From an uncultured Coriobacteriaceae bacterium (GTDB taxonomy: Bacteria; Actinomycetota; Coriobacteriia; Coriobacteriales; Eggerthellaceae): a DNA stretch of 6,672 bases. A program made the translations under genes and the position numbers. Below the pieces are notes generated by a model. That model saw nothing but the letters and a program-made list of their open reading frames with translations. It was not told where the DNA came from and did no database searches. How positions within the stretch are numbered: position 1 is the stretch's first letter; each line of letters begins with the position of its first letter. Where the stretch lies: NCBI GenBank assembly GCA_900554945.1, contig USJN01000086.1, forward strand, positions 1 through 6,672, in the 5' to 3' direction. Below are positions 1 through 4,969 of the stretch, one piece after another.

Positions 1-143
1 CCTGGGTGCGTCACACCGCGTCCAATGGCACCGTCAACCTGTTCACCAAGGCACCTTCCGGAATGACGGTCGGCGTGGTCATAGGCTCCAAAGTCGATTG
101 GAACGACGCACTGCCCATGATTGAGAACATCGTCTTGAAGTAG
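1..143 (+). CDS. C-terminal end of an unidentified protein (5' truncated by window edge)
   Basis: An open frame enters from the left edge (first full codon at base 3) and ends at TAG 141-143, giving 46 residues that begin WVRHTASNGTVNLF and end MIENIVLK. The segment alternates short beta-like stretches (TVNLFTK, MTVGVVIG) with a final amphipathic helix (DWNDALPMIENIVLK), so it looks like the end of a folded domain and not a random frame. I do not recognise the family. The frame is supported by a hairpin 84 bases downstream that suits transcription ending on this strand, and by the convergent gene beyond it. No membrane segment or catalytic motif is visible in this fragment. It could belong to a secreted or envelope enzyme, but nothing here proves that. 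Confidence 0.6.
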   Translation, partial: WVRHTASNGTVNLFTKAPSGMTVGVVIGSKVDWNDALPMIENIVLK

Positions 144-226
144 CGACGGCCCACCCAAGGGGAGCGTCGATTGACCAGATGCAGGAACCCCGAATAGCCT
201 GACCCTTTTCGGGAAGGCGATTCACG

Positions 227-262
227 AAGCGACCCCACCGATTGCACGAGGCGGGGTCGCTT
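227..262 (+). terminator. Hairpin terminator between convergent genes
   Basis: A perfect 10-bp inverted repeat, AAGCGACCCC (227-236) and GGGGTCGCTT (253-262), encloses a 16-nt loop. It sits between the stop of the plus-strand gene (143) and the stop of the minus-strand gene (314-316). After the stem the plus strand reads GCTGTTTC, a weak and interrupted T-run. On the minus strand the stem is followed by CGTGAATC, which is not T-rich. It therefore fits best as a terminator for the plus-strand gene and may also block read-through from the minus-strand gene. A weaker 6-bp hairpin, CCCGAA 189-194 with TTCGGG 208-213, lies next to it and has no T-run. Confidence 0.6.
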
Positions 263-313
263 GCTGTTTCGGTCGCCGCTCATTGTCGGGCGGCAGAGAT
301 AACCCCGGAGAAT

Positions 314-1342
314 CTACAGCTCGGAGATAGTCTTCGCGGAGACAACATTGCTCGGCGAGATGAGGATCGCCCCGACCGAGCCGATCTTCGGCGTGCTCAC
401 ATAGAAGGCGCCGTTCCTCGATTCGCCCATCGACGAGATCGTCGAGTCTGCCGTGGTGATGACGATGTCGATGTTCTCGGCGTTCTTCAGAAGCGATGCC
501 TCGGGGCACAGGGCGATGACGTAGTCCACCTTCTGCTCGGTGAAGTACTTCACCTTCTCGTCGATAAGGATCCTCGAATACTCGTGAGTGACCGAGAAAA
601 TGCCGAAGCGCTTGCCGCCACGCTTTAAGATCGTTCCCTCTTCATAGGCGGAAAGGTCGTTCGTGTGAAGCGAGATGACGTTCGCTCCCTTGCCCCGGTA
701 GAGCGCGTCGACATCGGAGAGGGCAATAGGCTCCTTCTCCTTCTTATGTCCCGCAAGAGGGGCAGCGGAATTTGCCTGGGATTCAGGGGCGTCACCAGGG
801 GAAACAGCTGCAGAAACGCCTTGCCCTACGGTGCCTTCGGACGCGGAGCCTTCCGCAGCGACAGGTTCCGATGCAGTAGAGACTCCCTGATCGACAGAGC
901 CGTTGCCCTGCGCGCTTACGCTCGTTGGGGAAGCTGTATTTACACTCGAACCACCCTGAGAAGAAGCGGTCTGCTTGTCGGAAGACGAGGCGGCAGAAGA
1001 TGCCTGGCTGTTTTCCGAAGAGGAAGCAGGGGCTTGGCCGTCCCCCGCCTTCGAGTCCCTGGGAAGCGATTCGGCATCCCCCGCGCTCTTTGAGTTGGCG
1101 AAGCCGTTGGCAGCTGATGCCGCAGAAGCAGGCGATTGCGCGGCGCTTTCTTCCTCTTCAATGGTTCCCTCGTAGACGATGGCGGTATAGCCTTCCATGT
1201 TACCGAACGCATCGTCGATGTTCGAGGCGGTGACGTTCCATGAATGGCCAGCAAACACGTAGCCGAACAGGATGCACCCCATCCCAATAGCAAGGATGAG
1301 GAACACGATGAGCGCGATTTTCTCTCGGGATGTCTTTTCCAT
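314..1342 (-). CDS. Single-pass membrane protein with Ser/Ala-rich linker and degenerate metallophosphatase-like domain
   Basis: From the ATG at 1342 the protein has 342 residues. It has a short basic N-terminus (MEKTSREK), one membrane helix at about 9-32, and then a presumably extracytoplasmic part. Residues 39-62 hold a strand ending in YTAIVYEGT. Residues 66-198 are low complexity (Ser, Ala, Gly, Gln, Glu, Thr), like a flexible wall-spanning linker. Residues 199-342 form an alternating alpha/beta domain: GANVISL, GGKRFGIFSVT, VDYVIALC, NIDIVITTAD, NGAFYVSTPKIGSVGAI. The order and spacing resemble the second half of UshA/CapA-type metallophosphatase folds (LxxAGxDVVSL, GVKIGFIGLT, VDVIVALSH, GIDVIIGGHSH, NGTLVVQAGxYGxxLG). 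The expected Asn/His metal ligands are replaced (HTND, CPEA, TTAD), so a catalytic role is doubtful and ligand binding or a structural role is more likely. That fold match was read by eye. Alternative starts are ATG 1354 and TTG 1405; none has a clear ribosome site. ATG 1342 was chosen because it puts a compact basic tail before the helix. Role unknown. Confidence 0.75.
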   Translation of the reverse strand: MEKTSREKIALIVFLILAIGMGCILFGYVFAGHSWNVTASNIDDAFGNMEGYTAIVYEGTIEEEESAAQSPASAASAANGFANSKSAGDAESLPRDSKAGDGQAPASSSENSQASSAASSSDKQTASSQGGSSVNTASPTSVSAQGNGSVDQGVSTASEPVAAEGSASEGTVGQGVSAAVSPGDAPESQANSAAPLAGHKKEKEPIALSDVDALYRGKGANVISLHTNDLSAYEEGTILKRGGKRFGIFSVTHEYSRILIDEKVKYFTEQKVDYVIALCPEASLLKNAENIDIVITTADSTISSMGESRNGAFYVSTPKIGSVGAILISPSNVVSAKTISEL

Positions 1343-1352
1343 AGCAGCGTTC

Positions 1353-1381
1353 ATTATAGGCAAACGAGCATGAGCCGCCAG
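1353..1381 (-). promoter_or_regulatory. Possible sigma-70-type promoter for the membrane protein gene
   Basis: On the minus strand a perfect -10 hexamer TATAAT lies at 1358-1353. Seventeen bases upstream is CTGGCG (1381-1376), which matches only 3 of 6 positions of TTGACA, so the -35 element is poor. Transcription would be expected to begin near 1346, only a few bases before the ATG at 1342. That would make the message nearly leaderless and agrees with the lack of a Shine-Dalgarno sequence there. It also argues against the ATG at 1354, which overlaps the -10 box. AT-rich hexamers are uncommon in this GC-rich window, but chance cannot be excluded. Confidence 0.35.
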
Positions 1382-1506
1382 CCCCCATCTCCCGAAGACA
1401 GACAATCTCGACGCTCTACCGCTCTAACGGAGGCGAGCAAGCGCACCCCATCAGGCACAATTCGCAAACAAGGCATTAGGAGGCATGGACATGCGAGCCT
1501 CTCGAA

Positions 1507-2112
1507 TCAGCTTTCGCTCCTCGAGAGCTTCACTTTCCGCGTCGCCACGCGCTCCGTAAGCGCAGGGGTATGGGAGACGAGCAGCATGCCGGCACCTTCT
1601 CGCTCGGCATAGTCCAGCAGCACGCGCCAGATATGCGCTTGCGTGACCGCATCCAGCATCGTGGAAACTTCGTCGCAGATGAGGTAGCGCGGACGCGTGG
1701 CAAGCGCACGGGCTATGCAGAAGCGCTGCAGCTCGCCGCCGGAGAGCTCATGTGGGTAGCGCTGCATCCACTCATCGCGAATCCCCAGGTTGTCGAGGAG
1801 TTCTTGCGGCACGTCGCCCGCCTCCGCCAGCGTTTTGCGCATGCGCAGGCGCGGATCGACCGCCTGCTCGGGATGCTGCTGGATCAGCTGCACCGGGCAT
1901 ACTCCGCGACGCGGAAGCGGCTGACCATCGAGCAGCACCTCACCAGCCTGCGGACGCTCGAACCCAGCGAGCACGCGGCACAGCGTGGTCTTGCCAAACC
2001 CCGAGGGAGCCTGGAGCGCTACGCGCTCGCCGGGCTCGACTTGCAGGCTGAACCCGCTGTACAGGGGTTTTGCGCCAGGGTAACCGAACGTGATGTCTCG
2101 AGCCTCTAGCAC
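1507..2112 (-). CDS. ABC transporter ATP-binding protein, short NikE/DppF-type subunit
   Basis: This is the second nucleotide-binding subunit of the importer, 201 residues read from GTG at 2112. It hydrolyses ATP on the cytoplasmic side as the partner of the preceding ATPase. Visible motifs are Walker A APSGFGKT (35-42, Ala at the usual first Gly), a Q-loop at [14 protein letters not shown] (about 74-87), signature LSGGELQR (123-130), Walker B YLICDE (143-148) with the catalytic Glu present, D-loop STMLD (150-154) and switch His in LLVSHT (H181). It stops soon after the switch His, so it lacks the C-terminal oligopeptide/dipeptide-type extension that makes NikE or DppF about 260 residues or longer. 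The start is fixed by AAGGGAGG six bases before the GTG. A longer frame from 2205 lies inside the upstream gene and adds no ABC sequence. The gene overlaps the stop of the preceding ATPase by 7 nt, which implies coupled translation. No clear terminator follows it. Confidence 0.92.
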   Translation of the reverse strand: MLEARDITFGYPGAKPLYSGFSLQVEPGERVALQAPSGFGKTTLCRVLAGFERPQAGEVLLDGQPLPRRGVCPVQLIQQHPEQAVDPRLRMRKTLAEAGDVPQELLDNLGIRDEWMQRYPHELSGGELQRFCIARALATRPRYLICDEVSTMLDAVTQAHIWRVLLDYAEREGAGMLLVSHTPALTERVATRKVKLSRSES

Positions 2113-3113
2113 GGGAAACCTCCCTTGCCAACCGATGCGTTGCCGCGGCCTTGCTCGTCCATGCTCGCCGTAGCCGCGAAATCGTGCTCGGGAAGGGCAT
2201 GCCACAGCGCGCGGGTGAACGGATCGCGCAGAAGCGCGGGGTCGGCGAAGTTCGCGACCGCCGTCTCTTCCACCACGGTGCCATCCTTGAACACGGCAAC
2301 GCGATCGGCAACGCGCAGCGCGAGCTCGATATCGTGCGTGATCAGCAGCACGCCGTTGCCCTCGTTGGCGAAGGCACGGAAGTCGTCCAGCGCTCGGACC
2401 GCAAGGTCGAGGTCGAGCCCGGGCGTTGGCTCGTCGGCCACGATCACCCGCGGGTCGTCCATGAGCGCGCAGCAGAGCAGCACGCGGCGCGCCATGCCGC
2501 CAGAAAGCTCATGAGGGTAAAGGCGCGCAACCTCGGGACCGAGCCCGTAGCGCTCGAACAGCTGCTCGCGGCGCGCTTTGCGCTCGGCCTTCGACAGCGC
2601 GTTCGCGAAGCCTTCGACCTGTTTCCCCACGCGCATCATGGGGTCCAAATGGCTCACGCTTTGCGGCACGAGCGACAACCCGTGCCCGCGCAGCGCGCGC
2701 AAGCCTTCTGCGTCTTTGCGCTCACCGTCGAACCAGATGCGCCCCGTCACCGTAGCGTTCGGCTCGAACAATCCCAGCACCGCATCGGCGAGAAGCGTCT
2801 TGCCCGAGCCCGATGCGCCCACCACAGCCACGATCTCGCCCGCGTGGACGGCGATGCTCAACCCGTGGAGCACCTGGACATCGCGCTGCTTCGCCTGGAA
2901 GTACGGCGCATCCTCGTCGTACATGCAAAAGCTCACGTTCAAATCCTCGACCTGCAAAAGGTGGTGCCCGCCGTCATGGTGCGACGTCGCCGCATGTGTG
3001 TGATGATGGTGCAGCTGCGCATCCTTGTGCGCGGTTTGCTCGTGAGCGATCGCGGCAGCCTTGTTCGCCGAAGCCGCTTGCGCAGCCGCGCCGTCGTTTG
3101 CATTCTCCAACAT
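2106..3113 (-). CDS. ABC transporter ATP-binding protein, NikD/DppD-type, with His-rich N-terminal extension
   Basis: This is the first nucleotide-binding subunit of the importer, 335 residues from ATG 3113. The ABC core begins near LLQVEDLNV (52-60). Motifs are Walker A GASGSGKT (99-106), Q-loop at LVPQSVSHLDP (Q151), signature LSGGMARR (203-210), Walker B VIVADE (223-228), D-loop PGLD (231-234) and switch His in LLITHD (H260). All catalytic residues are present. The end carries DPFTRALWHALP (297-308), a variant of the HPYTRAL motif typical of peptide/nickel transporter ATPases. Ahead of the core is a tail of about 51 residues: Ala/Asn-rich to residue 23, then 11 His among residues 24-51, including HHHHTH and SHHDGGHH. 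This may bind a transition metal or sense its level (inference). The ATG has AGGTGG five bases upstream. A GTG at 3122, right after the upstream TAG, would add three residues but lacks a ribosome site. NikD-like is my best reading; dipeptide specificity remains possible. Confidence 0.93.
   Translation of the reverse strand: MLENANDGAAAQAASANKAAAIAHEQTAHKDAQLHHHHTHAATSHHDGGHHLLQVEDLNVSFCMYDEDAPYFQAKQRDVQVLHGLSIAVHAGEIVAVVGASGSGKTLLADAVLGLFEPNATVTGRIWFDGERKDAEGLRALRGHGLSLVPQSVSHLDPMMRVGKQVEGFANALSKAERKARREQLFERYGLGPEVARLYPHELSGGMARRVLLCCALMDDPRVIVADEPTPGLDLDLAVRALDDFRAFANEGNGVLLITHDIELALRVADRVAVFKDGTVVEETAVANFADPALLRDPFTRALWHALPEHDFAATASMDEQGRGNASVGKGGFPC
2113..2126 (-). promoter_or_regulatory. 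Strong Shine-Dalgarno deciding the GTG start of the second ATPase
   Basis: AAGGGAGG at 2126-2119 on the minus strand lies six bases (2118-2113) before the GTG at 2112-2110. It sits within the last codons of the upstream ATPase gene, whose TAG is at 2108-2106. This site favours the GTG over any upstream start in the same frame. Confidence 0.75.
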
Positions 3114-3122
3114 CTTCCCCAC

Positions 3123-3974
3123 CTATTTCTGCGCCGTATGCGGGTCAACGAGCTTTCGCAGGCTCTGACCAGCTACATCGAAGAGCAGCACCGTCGCCAT
3201 GAGCGCCAAACCCGGGAACACGGCAAGCCACCAGGCACCCGTCGATAGGTAGCTCATCGACTCACTCAAGATCACGCCGATCGCCGGCTGCTCGGGCGGC
3301 AAGCCGAAGCCGAGGAACGTGATTGCCGCCTCATGAAGGATGGCATGCGGAAAGAGCAGGATAAGCCCCACCACGAACTGCGGCAACACGTAGGGCACCA
3401 TATGGTGCAACGCGATGCGCGCCGGGCTTTGCCCCAACTTGCGCGCAACTTCGACGAACTTCGACTCGCGGCATTGCAGCACCTCGGCACGAACGACGCG
3501 CGCAAGGCTCGGCCAATGCGTCACGGCAACGCCGATGGTCACGCCCCAGAAGCCCTTCCCGATTGCATAGGAGATGAGCACCAGAAGCACGATGTGGGGA
3601 ACTCCCATCATGAGGTCGATCAGCCAGCTGATCACCGCATCGACGCGCTTCCCGCCAAGCGCGGCAGCACACCCGAGCACGAGTGCGATAACCGACGAGA
3701 CGGTGGCCGCCAGCAAGCCCACCAGCACGCTTGTGGACAGTCCCGCAAGCGTGCGCGAAAGCATGTCGCGACCCATCCAGTCGGTGCCGAAGGGGTGGGC
3801 AAGCGAGGGCGACAGATTCTTCGCGGTGAATTCCGTGACCATCGCCTGACTGTAAAGCACAAGCCCCGACGCCACCACAATGGCGAGCGCGCAGGCGGCC
3901 GCGATGCACGCGACGAGCGTGGTTGCCCGATTGCCGCGCGAACGCTGCACGGGAGTATGGAGAACCTCTTCCAT
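3123..3974 (-). CDS. ABC transporter permease, NikC/DppC-type
   Basis: An inner-membrane channel subunit of 283 residues that pairs with the other permease. It has a cytoplasmic N-terminal tail with basic residues (about 1-19) and a first helix at about 20-42. The family motif HPFGTDWMGRD lies at about 60-70. Further helices fall at about 81-105, 112-137, 143-160, 199-221 and 246-268. The EAA-type coupling loop is SKFVEVARKLGQSPARIALH (171-190), followed by HMVPYVLP, and contacts the ATPases. The segment ITFLGFGLPPEQPAIG (218-233) is highly typical of DppC/NikC/OppC. Length is normal for the family (about 275-300). The ATG at 3974 shares one base with the upstream TGA (TGATG) and has GGAGG five bases before it. 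A TTG at 3977 would add one residue but sits too close to that site. Substrate cannot be read from this subunit alone. Confidence 0.95.
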   Translation of the reverse strand: MEEVLHTPVQRSRGNRATTLVACIAAACALAIVVASGLVLYSQAMVTEFTAKNLSPSLAHPFGTDWMGRDMLSRTLAGLSTSVLVGLLAATVSSVIALVLGCAAALGGKRVDAVISWLIDLMMGVPHIVLLVLISYAIGKGFWGVTIGVAVTHWPSLARVVRAEVLQCRESKFVEVARKLGQSPARIALHHMVPYVLPQFVVGLILLFPHAILHEAAITFLGFGLPPEQPAIGVILSESMSYLSTGAWWLAVFPGLALMATVLLFDVAGQSLRKLVDPHTAQK

Positions 3975-4957
3975 CAAGCCCTCCCCTCGCCGACGCGCAT
4001 GCGCGGATCGAGCACGCCATAAAGAATATTAGCCAGCAGGTTGCCGCCGAACACGAGTGCGGCACTCACGAGCGCGATACCCGCGAGAAGCGCCACGTCG
4101 CCGCCCAACCCTGCGGTCACAGCCGCCTGCCCCAGGCCGGGATAAGAAAACACCTGCTCTACCAGCACCGACCCGCCAAAGATCTCGGAGATGAACGCAC
4201 ACTGCAGCGTGACGGCCGGCAGCGCGACATTGCGCAAGCCGTGGTGTACGATCACGCTCAGCTCCGACTCGCCGCGCGCGCGTGCGAAGCGCACGTAGTC
4301 GCTTTCCAGTACATCAACAACCTTCTCGCGCGTATGGAGCGCGATGTTGGCCACGCCCGTCACCGAGAGTGTGAGCGCAGGAAGCACCAGGTGATGCACG
4401 GCATCGGCCAACGTCACATCCGCCGCCGACACGCCGATGGGCACGGAGAACCCGATGGGGAACCAGCCTAGCTGCACGGCGAACACCATCAAGATGAGCA
4501 AGCCGAGCCAGAACGTGGGAGTCGAAGCCAAAAGAAAGCAATAGCTGCAAACCACCCGGTCGAGCGCACCGCCGCGGCGAGCGCCCGCCGCAACACCGAG
4601 CGCGAACCCCAACGCGCCGCTGAGCAACCACGCGATGCCCATGAGCGCCAACGAGTTGGCGGCTCGGTGCGCAATGACCTCGGATACCGGCGCATTGAAC
4701 CTGAGCGATGTTCCCATGTCGCCCTGCAGAAGGGCACCTGCCCAGTTGGCAAAGCGCTCCCAAAACGGCACGTCGCCGCCCCAGTAGCTCGCCAGCTGAG
4801 CGCGTTTGGCCTCCGACATGTTCACATACGCGGCCTGCCCCACGTTCGCCTGCACGGGGTCGATCGGCGACATGCTCACCAGCGCGAACACCACCAACCC
4901 CACGGCAAGCATCAGCAATGCGAACCGCACGATATGTCGAGCAAGATATTTCGCCAT
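3974..4957 (-). CDS. ABC transporter permease, NikB/DppB-type
   Basis: The first of two channel subunits, 327 residues, in the inner membrane. Helix 1 is at about 9-30, followed by a large outward loop (31-100) with the family segment LLQGDMGTSLRFNAPVSEVI (76-95). Further helices lie at about 101-125, 136-163, 187-207, 245-268 and 287-315. The EAA-type coupling loop YVRFARARGESELSVIVHHG (221-240), followed by LRNVALP, is a close match to the DppB/NikB/OppB consensus. SYPGLGQAAV (271-280) and the terminal DPRMR are also typical. Length is normal (about 305-340). The start ATG lies 12 bases after the TAG of the binding protein. No strong ribosome site is seen apart from a weak TAGG at the stop, so translation is probably coupled. 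The family also includes glutathione and opine-metal carriers. Confidence 0.95.
   Translation of the reverse strand: MAKYLARHIVRFALLMLAVGLVVFALVSMSPIDPVQANVGQAAYVNMSEAKRAQLASYWGGDVPFWERFANWAGALLQGDMGTSLRFNAPVSEVIAHRAANSLALMGIAWLLSGALGFALGVAAGARRGGALDRVVCSYCFLLASTPTFWLGLLILMVFAVQLGWFPIGFSVPIGVSAADVTLADAVHHLVLPALTLSVTGVANIALHTREKVVDVLESDYVRFARARGESELSVIVHHGLRNVALPAVTLQCAFISEIFGGSVLVEQVFSYPGLGQAAVTAGLGGDVALLAGIALVSAALVFGGNLLANILYGVLDPRMRVGEGRA
3975..3984 (-). promoter_or_regulatory. Shine-Dalgarno deciding the ATG start of the second permease
   Basis: GGAGG at 3984-3980 on the minus strand, within a longer GAGGGGAGGG run, is five bases before ATG 3974-3972. It lies only two bases from the alternative TTG at 3977. 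The upstream gene ends in the TGA at 3976-3974, so ribosomes can re-start directly at the TGATG overlap. Confidence 0.65.
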
Positions 4958-4969
4958 GCGAAGCTGCGC

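Noticed and set aside
189..213. CCCGAA/TTCGGG 6-bp hairpin as a separate terminator
   Set aside because: It is short, with a 13-nt loop and no T-run on either strand; the neighbouring 10-bp hairpin explains the region better.
1343..1405. TTG at 1405 as the start of the membrane protein
   Set aside because: It adds 21 residues without membrane or signal character, has no ribosome site and uses a rare start codon. The ATG at 1342 gives a normal membrane-anchor N-terminus.
1480..1527. Two short hairpins after and within the end of the last operon gene (GAGGC/GCCTC at 1501-1497 and 1484-1480; CTCTCGA/TCGAGAG at 1499-1505 and 1521-1527)
   Set aside because: The stems are only 5-7 bp and no T-run follows on the minus strand, so they do not qualify as a terminator. 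The operon end is unresolved and read-through into the downstream gene is possible.
1478..1559. Perfect AGGAGG on the plus strand, seven bases before an ATG opening a 22-residue Arg-rich frame
   Set aside because: It overlaps the end of the second ATPase on the other strand, has no visible promoter and no recognisable peptide. The match is probably chance.
2151..3248. Long plus-strand open frames opposite the ATPase and permease genes (also 3333-4022, 4667-5572, 5978-6604)
   Set aside because: They lie antisense to genes with unmistakable family motifs, are rich in Arg, His, Ala and Pro as expected from GC-rich codon shadows, and show no domain of their own.
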